NCBI GenBank assembly: GCA_016584305.1
Contig: JACEEZ010020055.1
Coordinates: 26,001-90,000 of the forward strand
From: Chionoecetes opilio
Taxonomy: Eukaryota; Arthropoda; Malacostraca; Decapoda; Majidae
Length of the DNA stretch: 64,000 nt
Reading direction: 5' to 3'
A program made the translations under genes and the position numbers. The notes under the pieces were generated by a model that saw only the letters and a list, made by a program, of their open reading frames with translations, was not told where the DNA came from and did no database searches. This document shows, piece after piece, positions 22,693 through 34,879 of this stretch; position 1 is the stretch's first letter; each line of letters starts with the position of its first letter.

Positions 22693-24397
22693 ATGCGAGT
22701 GACAACAATTGGAGAAGCTTATGAAGCAAAACGCACCACATGCTGTCAATATTGTTGTTTTGCCTCATGATGCAGGTGACACGGAAATCAAGTGAGTGAT
22801 ACTGAAGATGCTAATGATGACCAAGAGGAGAGCTATAAACCAGCAGGAGAGTTTGAAGTAGAGAAGGGAAAATCCACAGTGATAAAAATTGTGATACAAA
22901 AACACAGATGTGTATCCTGCATCTGCCTACACAGATGAAATGCAAGGAAACTCCGAGGGGGAGGAAACGCAGCATTTTGATAATTATTTTCCCTTTTGTT
23001 GACAAAGATTATTGACAAAACATATACTGAGAACTTTATGGAACTGGAAGGAAAATCAGTGTATGCGATTATGAAGAAACCATCTACCCAGATATAATGA
23101 AAGCACCCGTTCTCAGACCAACATGTATCCCAACAGCGAGAACAAAATCCAAATTTTCATGCTTCAGAAAAAGATTTTCTCAACTTTTTGGGATTCTTTT
23201 GCTTTCAGGATACCACACTGTTCCAGAGGAACACCATTATTGGTCAACCAACCTAAACTTGGGTGTACCTGTTGTATACATACCAATAGAAAAAACCAAA
23301 TACTTTGAAATCAAAAGATACTTTACATTTTTTTGACAACCCCGAATCTCCCTGAAGGAAATATAATGAGCAAAATTTATCCACTGTAGATATACTAAAT
23401 GATAATCTCATTAGTTATGGCATTTTCCATGAAATTCTCAGTATTGATGAGCAATGGTACTCTACTTGGACGCCATAGTGCTAAAAGGTTTATGAGAGGA
23501 AAGCCAATTCGCTTGGGTACAAGATTGGTACATGTGGGGTAATGATGGTTATCCGTATCACATGAAGATTTATCAAGGAAAGGAGCCAAATCCCCAGAAA
23601 CAACTACTTGGGACACGCGTAATCATGAACAGGGTTGATATATTCACTTCCAATTCAGTTTGCTGTGTGCCACCAGCTTTTTGAAACTTTCTTTACAAAT
23701 TAGGATCTGATGGTCAAGCTGGCCGAGAGAAGGATGCCAGTTACTGGGACAATCAGAGAACACAGGACAGCTGGTGCAACAAAAAAATATTTCTAGGTAC
23801 ATTTGACAACTGTAGTGATGGAAAGGTGTACGCTGCAAAGTGGAATGACAACTAAATTTTTGCTATTGCCAGCAACTGGGAGAACACAACCCACTTCATA
23901 AAGTAAAATGACGTGTGAAAGGAAGTGATAAGGAGGTCACACAACAACATCTTGTCAACTCCTACAACAAGGAATGGGTGGAGTTGACCATCTGGATCGA
24001 ATGTCAGAATCATATCGCCCCATGATTCGTGGAAAAAATGGTTAGCAACTTTTCGTCAACATGATCAACGTTGCCATGATTGTAGCATGGAGGATTCACT
24101 GCAAAGTAGAACCAGACAAGCTATCTTATCTCACTTGGAATTTCGAAGAGATGTGACACTGTATTTACTCAAAGCTGGTGTAGTACAACATCAAAGGGCA
24201 CCTGGTTGCGCTGCATCCCTCCCCAAAGATGTCGATACGATGGGATGAATCACATCTTGCGTAAAATACGCAAAGGGCAATGCAAATTTTTCCAGAAAAA
24301 ACAATATAAGTATGTTTCAAAAAGTGCAATGTTCGTCTACATGCAAAAAGGGGCCAAGCAATGTTTAAAATGTACCATCGTAAATAAAGCAAATTAA
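22693..24397 (+). pseudogene. piggyBac transposase, left-arm copy (frameshifted)
   Basis: Mirror of 36121-37793, with many indels so that no frame exceeds 80 codons. Readable pieces are an acidic N-terminus (about 22790-22880), a GYHTVPEEHHYWSTN-like segment (about 23215), an RFMRGKPIR segment (about 23490) and a C-terminal RYDGMNHILRK segment (24234-24270). The start ATG is inferred from ATGCGAGTGACAAC, preceded by a possible splice acceptor at 22680. Confidence 0.75.
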
Positions 24398-24769
24398 TGA
24401 CTGGAAATATGTCAAAATCTTATCTTCATTTTTATTTATTACAAGAGGCCCTAAAAATATGAAAGGGAATAAAATCTTGTAATTTCCCTTTTGGCTAGGG
24501 AATCCTCCAATGATCCTTAAAGGAACATGTGTAATTCCAATATATGAAATAAAATTGGTCTCATAATGTCAGCTGTGGACTCCTTATGATAACAGATTCA
24601 TATATGTAAAGAGAACTAAAATATAACCAGGTTATCTATAGTGGTAGGATAACGGTAATAAGATGTGCACCACTTGGAAGTAGAAGAACTTTTCATAATC
24701 TGAGGAGTTAGGTGAGAGATATACAGCACAAAAAAAATTTAGTAAAAGAGTTTCATTTTTTTTTACATC

Positions 24770-25600
24770 ACAAAGGACTGGCCAAGGGACACAACAAAAA
24801 GAAGTAAACAAAGCCCGCTTATTGCCCTTTATAGTTCCCTATAAAGAAGACAGTAAGAAAATAAAAAAAGAGGGTGGGCCAATTTAGTTCGGGAGGTGTC
24901 TTGTTACTCTTCTCTTGAAAAGATTTTAGTGTAGGAAGGGGGGAAAATAAAAACAGGAAGAGAGTTCCAGAGTTTACCAGTGAAAGGGATGAAAGAGTAA
25001 AGATACTGATTAATTTTTTCATTAGGAAGATGGACAGAATAGGGATGAGAATGAGTAGAAAGTCTTGTGCAGCGAGGCCGCGGGAGGTGGGTGGCAGCAC
25101 TTAGGAAGTTCAGAAGTGCAGTGAGCATGAAAATAACGGTAGAAGATACCAAGAGAAGCAACATTGCGGCGGTGATTTAAATATTGAAGACAGGCAGTCA
25201 GAGGAGGGGTGTTGATGAGACGCAAAGCTTTTGACTAAAACCATGTTTGGGAGAGCTGTATGAGTGGATCCTCCCAAACATGTGAAAATACTCCATACAG
25301 GGGTGGATAAGTCCTCGTAGAGAGCAAGCAACAGGGGGGGAGGAAAAAAATGACGCAGACGCCACGGAACCTAACTTCTAGAAGCTTTTTTAGCAAGGAG
25401 ATGAGAGTAAGATTACCATTTCAGATTTTAGTAAAGGATAGTCCTAGAATGTTCATTGTAGAAGGAGGAGATAGTTGAGTGTCATTGAAGAAGAGGGGAT
25501 AGTTATCTGGTAGGTTTTGTATAGTAGATAGGTAAAGAAATAGGGTTTTTGAGGCATTGAACAAACAAGGTTTCCCTTGCCTCAATCATAAATTATAGAA
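24770..25600 (-). pseudogene. Decapod LINE reverse transcriptase C-terminus, left arm
   Basis: Minus-strand mirror of 34880-35735. Overlapping broken frames carry the STHTALPNMV, NHRRNVASLGIFYRYFHAHC and FIPFTGKLWNSLP segments of the connection region downstream of the palm. The 3' end reads into a short A-rich tail. There are no catalytic motifs. Confidence 0.75.
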
Positions 25601-26889
25601 AGATCAGAAGTTAGGCGCTCGGTGGCATCTTCCGTGAATCATTATTTCCCTGTGATTTGGGGACGTCTAAAAGCGACGTTGAATATGCAGTTATGTCTAT
25701 GTCATAATATAAAATAGAGATAATACAATATTTGTAGTTAAAAATATATATCTTCTGGGGAAAAAAGAATGTTCAAAGAGTAGGTTAAATATATATATGG
25801 ATGGTATAGATGGATGATAAGCACTAAGTTTTACATGAGTACCTTGGGTTGTCATTGGTCTTTGTGCAGCCTTCTTGTGCCCTTCTTTTTTTAATTTCAA
25901 ATGAACAAAACTGCGCTATCAAAAAACTTGAGAACACAAATTCTTGTCCACACCAGCAGTGAGAAATGGGTCGAGTGCCATCTATGCCAAATGAGGTAAA
26001 AAACAGGACGTTCGTGCCCATAAAAAAAACAAGATCGAGAGAAGTTTACTTCTTTCGTTCGTGCTATAAATTCCCACTAGTAATATACCACATTATGGAG
26101 GGGTTATAGTAGATTTACGTGTCCTTTTTCTCATATTGTCTCCTCATTTGTCCTCTTATTGTAATGCTAACTTGACCATTCATTACATTTTCCTTGGTTC
26201 AAATAATGATGAAAACAGAAACCAGCGAAGTTGGGGCTGAGTTAGGATTATATAATTACTGATCCCTTTCAAGAGTGAGTTTATGTAAGTCTATAATTAA
26301 ATAATAATATATTAATCAAATACCGGCGTCATGATAACCGATTTCTTCTTGAATATTTTTGGCTGGAATATAGTTAATATTACATGATATCGGAATAGAT
26401 AAGAGGGTTGTGTTAATTGTTCATTTCTTCGGAAAACGATTTTTGGTCGGCGTTATCAGAAACTACACACGAAGTACGCATCAGTTTTCACCCAAACTTC
26501 AACAAACTACGTTAACTATATGCTGAAAATGTTATGCAAATACCTTTTTTTTTAAAACAAGAATACCATTGATATGCTGCATTTATTCATAATGGAGAAA
26601 GGTTAATCAACAACAAATTATAACAAAGACCATTATAGATCCAAGATGAAATAACAGAAATCCTAAAAAAACTATCAATAAAAGACCAAGATCAATGTTG
26701 TAATGCTAAGGCGTCTCTCATGGGCAAACATGACCAACATACATACGTCATTTACAGTTTCGTTAGTTGTAAAATGCCAATGGTCGGGGGGAAGGATACG
26801 TGCGTACTTCAGTAGGGGAGGTTAAGGCACATCAGTAATCTGGGATTATGGGACTTCCCGATGATGAATCAATTGTAGGGGTTGGGAGA
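25601..26889. other. Intergenic, between LINE tail and mucin-like gene
   Basis: No gene recognised on either strand. The sequence is relatively clean and mirrors 33572-34860; it probably includes the 3' UTR of the mucin-like gene at its upper end. Confidence 0.5.
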
Positions 26890-28481
26890 TTAAACAGGTG
26901 AAGGGGTTGTAGATGTATCAGTTGTAGGGGGTTTTAGGGAATCAGTTGTAGGGGTTGTAGGTGAATCAGTTGTAGGGGTGTAGGTGAATCAGTTGTAGGG
27001 TTTTAGGTGAATCAGTTGTAGGGGTTGTAGGTGAATCAGTTGTAGGGGTTGTAGGTGAATCAGTTGTAGGGGTTTTAGGTGAATCAGTTGTAGGGGTTGT
27101 AGGTGAATCAGTTGTAGGGGTTGAGGTGAATCAGTTGTAGGGGTTGTAGGTGAATCAGGATTGGTAGGGGTTGTAGGTGAATCAGTTGTAGGGGTTGTAG
27201 GTGAATCAGTTGTAGGGGTTTTAGGTGAATCAGTTGTAGGGGTTGTAGGGTGAATCAGTTGTAGGGGTTGTAGGTGATCAGTGGTCGAGGTTGAGGGGTT
27301 GTAGTAACAGGTGGACACTCAGCCGCCTCAAAGGCAGAGAAGATGACAGGCAGCCCTCAATCTGCACGGTAGCGGTGAGGACGGATGTTTGACGGTGGAG
27401 ACGTATTGAGTCGAAATTAAAGTCTTTGTTACTTGCCTGACGGGAAGCACCACGGGAATGAAAGACCAGAAATTCTGTAACAAAAAAAAAATTAATTACT
27501 ATTCGTCAACGAAAACATCTCCATATATTTCAGAAAAAAGGGGGAAAAATAGTCATGCATTGGTACACATTATAATGGAAAGAAATTTTACTTTGCATAA
27601 TACAGATGCCAGTACTTCTATCTTTCACACACAAATATAAATTGCAATTTTTGTAAACTGAAGGATTTTCACAATGAATTCCTGTATGAAATTTGGATTA
27701 TATGTTTATATTACAATACAAAAAATTATGTAACGTATACATACGTCCCTCATTTTCTGCCGTGTCATGAAGTTGAGAAAATTCTGCTTTTGATAAACTT
27801 CTGTTGATCTGAAACCCTGCCATGCACAAGAAAAAAATAATATTAGTAGAATTTCTTCACTTTTTTGCTGTTCAGTGAGTATTTATTCTCTTTCTCTCTT
27901 TCTCTCTCAATCTCTCTCGCATTTTTCTTGCTTTCTTTCCATGCTTCGAGGCTTACAACGGCTGCAGGTAAGGGTGGTGGCTAAAAGGTTGCGGCCGGCG
28001 ACCACGTTTGAGCAGAGCTGCAGAATGGTCCTGCGTCCCAGATGCAAGTGGCATAGGTTTGGGACTCTTCACCTTCTCCACTTCATGGTCTAGCAGGAAG
28101 TGAAAAAGTCGGTACTTCATGCACGTAACAAAATTTATATTTAACATAACTAAGCTTATTTTCATATATCATAATGAAAAAACGGCACTCTTTAGTTAAA
28201 GTACGAACTCTCATACTAATACTTTTGATTATCACAGACACTTAAAGAGGTTATCATAAAAGATCTCAGTTATATGAAACAAAAATAACACCGACTATGC
28301 ACTACTGAAATACCGTGACGGTATAGACACCGGGAAAAAGATATATTGTTCTGCGTGGTGACCTGGCTTCCATGGCCACGTCCCTCAACCTGTCTTGATC
28401 TTCTACTGGAGTTGCCGTGAAACTTTCGTTGGCGTCCACAACAGCAACCACCACCATAACCACTGCCGAAAGTATGCGCAC
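26890..28481 (-). CDS. Secreted mucin-like Thr/Pro/Ser-repeat protein, left copy (split gene)
   Basis: Four minus-strand exons are inferred from GT-AG sites and phases: 28481-28314, 28089-27957, 27816-27745 and 27474-26890. The first encodes 56 residues starting VRILSAVVMVVVAVVDA, a hydrophobic signal-peptide-like stretch, and ends YLFPGVYTVT at a phase-0 donor. The second and third follow the right-arm copy but carry indels that break the frame here. The last encodes a short non-repetitive stretch, then PTTPTTDS repeats, which suggest O-glycosylation, and a TAA at 26892-26890. A start codon upstream of 28481 is unresolved (TAA in frame just above). Likely a secreted or cuticle/matrix mucin; I do not recognise a named family. 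The indels are probably sequence errors. Confidence 0.6.
26915..27290. repeat. 24-bp coding repeat of the mucin-like gene, left arm
   Basis: About 15 units complementary to CCTACAACCCCTACAACTGATTCA, each coding for PTTPTTDS. Several units have G/T or length errors compared with the right arm. Confidence 0.9.
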
Positions 28482-28694
28482 CTTGACGTAGAAAATACAT
28501 TACATAATTAAATGGTTTCAGATCCTTTCCAATGCTACCATATTAAATCAGGTACAGGAACACAATATTATACAGTGACTACTATTATTATCACGTTAGT
28601 TATAGGTACACAGTGTTAGCAAGAAAGGATGCCAACACCTTAGACATTAAGCTGAACATTGTGGGACAGTGTCTCACTTGAGAGTAAACCTTAC

Positions 28695-28722
28695 CTGGTG
28701 TCTTGAGCCTTATTAATAGCAT
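28695..28722 (-). other. Candidate upstream exon with strong splice donor
   Basis: On the minus strand an ATG at 28722 is followed after 28 bases by CCAG|GTAAGG, a near-consensus donor. It lies 214 bases above the signal-peptide exon. The phase (1) does not fit that exon (phase 0), so it is either non-coding 5' exon sequence or carries a one-base error next to the C run at 28731. Confidence 0.35.
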
Positions 28723-28730
28723 TCTCTGAC

Positions 28731-28787
28731 CCCCCCCCCCCCCCTCTCTTTTTCTCTTTCTACTCTCTCTTTTCATTTTTTTTTTTT

Positions 28788-28829
<42 letters not shown>

Positions 28830-28840
28830 CTCTCCTGTAT
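28731..28840. repeat. C run and (CT)n microsatellite
   Basis: A run of about 14 C is followed by CTTT and then CT dinucleotides to about 28834. It marks the switch from ordinary to AT-only sequence. Confidence 0.95.
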
Positions 28841-30845
28841 AATTTTATATATATATATTAAAATTTTAATATAAATATATAATTTATTATTTATATTATA
28901 TAAATAATTTTAAATATATATATTAATTTATATGTATAATTAATTTATAAATATTAAAAATATAATATATATACAATTTTATAATTATATAGAAAAATAT
29001 ATATATATATTATTTTATATAATATATATATTGTATATTATATATATAATTATACAATTTATATAATATATATAATATATATATATATATATATAATAAT
29101 ATAAAATTTATATATATTTAAATTATATATATTATTGTATATATAAATATAAGATATTATATAAATAGGTATAAATTTTATATTAAAAATATTATATTAA
29201 ATAATATATATATAATCATATATTATATATAAATTAATAGAATATAATATTCAATTTTAGAAGATATATAAATATAAAAATTTTATAAATATAAAAATAT
29301 ATATATATATATATTATAATTATTACAATAATTAAGGTTTAAAGTATATTATATAAAATATATATATATATATAATATATATTAATATAAAAATTACCTT
29401 AAATTTATATTTTAAAATCCTATATATTATATAATATTATAATATATATATATATATATATAATATATATATTAATATATATATAATATAATATATATAA
29501 TATAATATATATTATTCTATATATATATATATATATATATAATATCATAAAATAAAATATAAAAATAATATTAATATATATATATATATATATATAATAT
29601 AAATAACTATAATTAAAAATAAAAATATAATTAATAAATATAATTTTATATATATATAATATATTATAATATATAAAACATATAATTTTAATATATATAA
29701 TATTTTATATATATATATTTAAAATTATAATATATATATATCAATATATATATTAAAATAATAAATATACAATATATATATATTATATAATATTTTAATA
29801 TATATATATTAAATTTTAAAATAGATCATATAATATATATTATTTTTTTTAAAAATATATTATTATAATATATATATCTATTATATAAAAATATTTTATA
29901 TATATATATATTATATTATATATAATATATATTATTATATATATAAAATATATATATATAAAAATATATATTAAAATTAAAATTATTATATATAATAATA
30001 TAATATATATAAAAATATATTATATAATATATTATATAAAATATATATATATTTTATAATTTTTTATAAATTATTATTAATTTAAATTTTATTTTTTATA
30101 ATCATATTATATTAATTTATTTTTAAAAATATATATTTAATAATAATTAAAAAATATAATAATTTTTAAAAAAAATAATTTTATTAAATATTAAAAGAAT
30201 GGGAATATTAAATTTTAATAATAAATTAATTATTAAATTATGAATATTTTTGTTTGATAGATATATTTTAATAAAACGAAAAAAAAGTAAAGGGATAAAT
30301 TGGGTTAAAAGAAAAATAATTTAATTCTAATTGAAAAAAATTTAAATTATATTAAGTTTCGATTAACCCCAAAAATTAAGGATTTAAATAAATTTTTGAA
30401 TATAAAAATATTTTTAAAAAAAAAATTTTCTTTTAAAAAAATTTTTTAGAATATTATTTATTCGTTTTTATAAATTTGAATTTATAAAAATTTAAAATTA
30501 AAATTAAATATATTATAATATTATATATATATTCTATGTTATATATATTATATAATAAATTTTTTTTAAATAAAAACATAAAATTTTTTATATATATAAA
30601 TGTTATATAAATTTTATATATAATTATATATAAACAATATTTATGTTTTATTATAATATAAAAATTTTAAAATATATATTATATATTATAATATATATAT
30701 ATATAATATATTTTATATTATATAAATATATATAATATAAAATATAATATAAATATTTTATAATATAATATATTTAATATATATAATATATAAGATTATA
30801 TACATATATAATATATATATATATAAAAATATATTTAATATATAT

Positions 30846-30886
<41 letters not shown>

Positions 30887-30910
30887 AAAATATATATATA
30901 TATAATTATA
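28841..30910. repeat. TA-dominated low-complexity block
   Basis: Interrupted TA dinucleotide runs up to about 30 bp with almost no G or C. Self-complementary throughout, so it can form extensive hairpins. Confidence 0.95.
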
Positions 30911-31645
30911 AAAAATTAAAAATAAAAAAAATAAATAAAAAACAAAAAAAAAAAAAAAAAAAATTAAAAAAAAATTTCAAAAAAAAAAAAATTTATAAAA
31001 CTTTATTTTAATTAAAAAACCGTTTTTTTCTTTTGGAAATTCACAATTTTAATTTAATTTAAAATTTTTTCTAACATTTACCTTTTAAACTAACTTAAAT
31101 TTTAAATTAGTAAACTTATTATGGTTTTCTTTTATTTTAAATTTGTTGAAGACAAAAAATTAATGTAAAGATTTTTTCAAATTTTTTTATTTTTTTTTTT
31201 AAAAAATTTTTGTTCAATAAAAAAAAATTTTAGATATAAGAAAAACCAGAAAATATTTTTTTATAATTGTTTTTTTAAAAAACTTTTTTTTTTTATAAAA
31301 ATTTTTAAAATTTTTATTCTTATAAAAAATTTAGAATTAAATTTTCTTCTTAAATCCTTTTTTTTTTAAAATTTCTTTTTAAATATAAAATTTTTTATTA
31401 AAGGTTTAAAATTTTAATTTAAAATAAAGTTTAAAATTTAATATAATTTAAAAAATTTTTTTTTTAAAAAAAAAAAAAAAAAAAAAATTTTGGGGGGAAT
31501 TTTAAAAATTTTTATTTTAATAAAATAGAAAAAAAGAAAAATTTTTAAAATTTTTAAAAAAAAAAAAGAATAAAAAATGAAAATAAAATGGAAATTTTTT
31601 TTAATATTTTTTTTTTTATGGACTTAATAACTTTTTTAAAAAAAA

Positions 31646-31683
<38 letters not shown>

Positions 31684-32109
31684 TAAATATTAATAATTTT
31701 TTTATTTTTTTTAATATAAAAATATAAATAAATTTATAAAATATTTGAAAATTTATTAAATAATTAATTTATATTTTTTTAAAAATAAAAATATAAAAAT
31801 TTATTATAAATATATTTTTATTATAATTTTAAAATAAATTATAATTTTTAAATTTTTTAAGATATATAATTTTTAAATATATATATTTTTTTTTTAAAAT
31901 TTTTTTTATTTTTTTTTCACAAATTAAAAAAAATTTAATTTTTAATTTTTTTTTATTAAAATTTTTAAAAAATGTATATAATTGAATTATTTTTAAAAAT
32001 TTTTTTTATTATTATTTATAAAATTAATAAGATTAATAAACTAAAATTATAAATTTTAAATATATAAATAAATATATAAAATTTTTTAAAATAAAAATAA
32101 AATAAAATA
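30911..32109. other. A/T homopolymer block
   Basis: Runs of A and T up to about 20 bases with rare G or C. It looks more like failed base calling than a natural repeat. It ends abruptly at the inner edge of the right arm. Confidence 0.85.
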
Positions 32110-33571
32110 TCATGAAGCAGGTCCCACGCAGAACAATTTTTTTCTAACTAGTTTCAGTAGTGCCGTTTTTTTCATATAACTGAGATCTTTTATGATAACC
32201 TCTTTAAGTGTCTGTGATAATCAAAAGTATTAGTATGAGAGTTCGTACTTTAACTAAAGAGTGCCGTTTTTTCATTATGATATATGAAAATAAGCTTAGT
32301 TATGTTAAATATAAATTTTGTTACGTGCATGAAGTACCGACATTTTCACTTCCTGCTAGACCATGAAAGTGGAGAAGGTGAAGAGTACCACCTATGCCAC
32401 TTGCATCTCGACGCAGACCAGTCTGCAGCTCTGCTCAAACGTGGTCGCCGGCCGCAACCTTTTAGCCACCACCCTTACTCTGCAGCCGTTGTAAGCCTCG
32501 AAGCATGGAAAGAAAGCAAGAAAGAATGCGAGAGAGATTGAGAGAGAAAGAGAGAAAGAGAATAAATACATCACTGAACAGCTAAAAAGTGAAGAAATTC
32601 TACTAATATTATTTTTTTCTTGTGCAGTGGCAGGGCTTCAGATCAACAGAAAGTTTATCAAAAAGCAGAATTTTCTCAGAACTTCATGACACGGGCAGAA
32701 AATGACGGACGTATGTATACGTTACATAATTTTTTGTATTGTAATATCAACATATAATCCAAATTTCATACAGGGAATTCATTGTGAAAATCCTTCAGTT
32801 ACAATAATTGCAATTTATATTTGTGTGTGAAAGATAGAAAGTACTGGCGATCTGTATTATGCAAAGTATATTTCTTTCCATTATAATGTGTACCAATGCA
32901 ATGACTATTTTTCCCACCTTTTCTGAAATATATGGAGATGTTTTCGTTGACGAATAGTAATTATATTTTTTGTTGTTACAGAATTTCTGTCTTTCATTCC
33001 CGTGGTGCTTCCCGTCAGGCAAGTAACAAAGACTTTAATTTCGACTCAATACGTCTCCACCGTCAAACATCCGTCCATCACCGCTACCGTGCAGATTGAC
33101 GGCTGCCTGTCATCTTCTCTGCCCTTTGAGGCGGCTGAGTGTCCACCTGTTACTACAACCACCTCAACCTCGACCACTGATGCACCTACAACCCCTACAA
33201 CTGATTCACCTACAACCCCTACAACTGATTCACCTACAACCCCTACAACTGATTCACCTACAACCCCTACAACTGATTCACCTACAACCCCTACAACTGA
33301 TTCACCTACAACCCCTACAACTGATTCACCTACAACCCCTACAACTGATTCACCTACAACCCCTACAACTGATTCACCTACACACAACACCTACAACTGA
33401 TTCACCTACAACCCTACAACTGATTCACCTACAACCCCTACAACTGATTCACCTACAACCCCTACAACTGATTCACCTACAACCCCTACAACTGATTCAC
33501 CTACAACCCCTACAACTGATTCACCTACAACCCCTACAACTGATACATCTACAACCCCTTCACCTGTTTAA
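32110..33571 (+). CDS. Secreted mucin-like protein, right copy lacking signal-peptide start
   Basis: Three exons with matching phases are open here: 32360-32490 (43 codons plus 2 bases; TMKVEKVKSTTYATCISTQ...), 32634-32710 (LASDQQKVYQKAEFSQNF..., acceptor possibly 32628) and 32982-33571 (QFLSFIPVVLPVRQV..., then TATVQIDGCLSS, then TTP/TTDS repeats). Introns are GT-AG, 143 and 271 bases. Stop TAA is at 33569-33571. Within the repeat a +4 unit at about 33377-33404 and a -1 unit just after it cancel, so the frame is kept. Two cysteines lie in the first exon. The signal-peptide exon is cut by the palindrome junction (only a damaged remnant at 32110-32150), so this copy could not be secreted as it stands. 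Confidence 0.7.
33183..33557. repeat. 24-bp coding repeat of the mucin-like gene, right arm
   Basis: About 15 tandem CCTACAACCCCTACAACTGATTCA units coding for PTTPTTDS. The first unit has GATGCA for GATTCA, two adjacent units carry compensating indels, and the last diverge to TDTSTTPSPV before the stop. Confidence 0.95.
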
Positions 33572-34879
33572 TCTACAACCCCTACAATTGATTCATCATC
33601 AGGAGTCCCATAATCCCAGATTACTGATGTGCCTTAACCTCCCCTACTGAAGTACGCACGTATACCTTCCCCCCGACCATTGGCATGTTTACAACTAACG
33701 TAACTGTAATGACGTATGTATGTTGGTCATGTTTGCCCATGAGAGACGCCTTAGCATTACAACATTGATCTTGGTCTTTTATTGATAGTTTGTAGGATTT
33801 CTGTTATTTCATCTTGGATCTATAATGGTCTTTGTTATAATTTGTTGTTGATTAACCTTTCTCCATTATGAATAAATGCAGCATATCAATGGTATTCTTG
33901 TTAAACATAAAAAGGTATTTGCATAACATTTTCAGCATATAGTTAACGTAGTTTGTTGAAGTTTGGGTGAAAACTGATGCGGTACTTCGTGTGTAGTTTC
34001 TGATAACGCCGACCAAATATCGTTTCCGAAGAAATGAACAATTAACACAACCTCATTATCTATTCACGATATCATGTAATATTAACTATATTCCAGCCAA
34101 AAATATTCAAGAAGAAATCGGTTATCATGACGCCGGTAATTTGATTAATATATTATTATTTAATTATAGACTTACATAAGACTCACTCTTGAATGGTATC
34201 AGTAATTATAATAATCCTAACTCAGCCCCAACTTCGCTGGTTTCTGTTTTCATCATTATTATGAGACCAAGGAAAATGTAATGAATGGTCAAGTTAGCAT
34301 TACAATAAGAGGACAAATGAGGAGGACAATATGAGAAAAAGGGACACGTAAATCTACTATAACCCCTCCATAATGTGGTATATTACGTAGATGGGTAATT
34401 CATAGCACGAACGAAAGAAGTAGAACTTCTCTCGATCTTGTTTTTTTATGGAACACGAACGTCCTGTTTTTACCTCATTTGGGCATAGATGGCACTCGAC
34501 CTATTTCTCACTGCTGGTGTGGACAAGAATTTGTGTTCTCAAGTTTTTAGATAGCGCAGTTTTGTTCATTTGAAATAAAAAATGAAGGACACAAGAAGGC
34601 TGCACAAAGACCGAATGACAAACCCAAGGTAGCTCATGTACACTTAGTGCTTATCATCCATCTATACCATCCATATATATATTTAACCTACTCTTTGAAC
34701 ATTCTTTTTTCCACAGAAGATATATATTTTTAACTACAAGTATTGTATTATCTCTATTCATATTATGACATATGACATAACTGCATATTCAACGTCGCTT
34801 ATTAGACGTCCAACTCAACAGGAACTAAGTGATTCACGGAGAGATGCCACCGAGCGCCTAACTTCTGATCTTTCTATAA
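33572..34879. other. 3' flank of mucin-like gene, no gene recognised
   Basis: Mirror of 25601-26889. AT-rich from 33720; nothing coding stands out. Probably the 3' UTR followed by intergenic sequence. Confidence 0.5.

Larger units (their letters stand above)
1..28374 (+). repeat. Left arm of giant inverted repeat
   Basis: The whole interval reappears in reverse complement at 32110-61560, with the same elements in mirrored order. Outer parts (1-8.8 kb) are near-identical with scattered single-base differences; 9-21.5 kb differs more because one or both arms are noisy. Pairing is still intact at base 1 (partner 61560), so the arm may continue outside the window. The inner end is set where 28374 pairs with about 32110. 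Whether the palindrome exists in the genome or comes from a fold-back read cannot be settled from sequence. Confidence 0.95.
28375..32109. other. AT-rich spacer between the palindrome arms
   Basis: The first 350 bases (28375-28730) are ordinary sequence holding the 5' part of the mucin-like gene and have no partner in the right arm. Then come a C run, a CT microsatellite, about 2 kb of TA-dominated sequence and about 1.2 kb of A and T homopolymers. From 28840 to 32100 G and C are nearly absent. Such DNA can form hairpins, fits the centre of a palindrome, and is also where polymerases and base callers fail. Confidence 0.9.

Noticed and set aside
28270..28500. Frame MYFLRQGAHTFGSGYGGGCC as a glycine-rich peptide
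   Set aside because: It overlaps the signal-peptide exon in another frame. The VRILSAVVMVVVAVVDA frame fits the splice phases of all later exons; this one does not.
32284..32541. Frame MKISLVMLNINFV as the first exon of the mucin-like gene
   Set aside because: It reads through a splice acceptor (TCCTGCTAG at 32351-32359) and differs between the arms; the alternative frame from 32360 joins in phase with the next exon.
33046..33390. Minus-strand frame of repeated GVVGESVV
   Set aside because: Antisense shadow of the PTTPTTDS repeat; the plus strand has matching exon borders and a shared stop.
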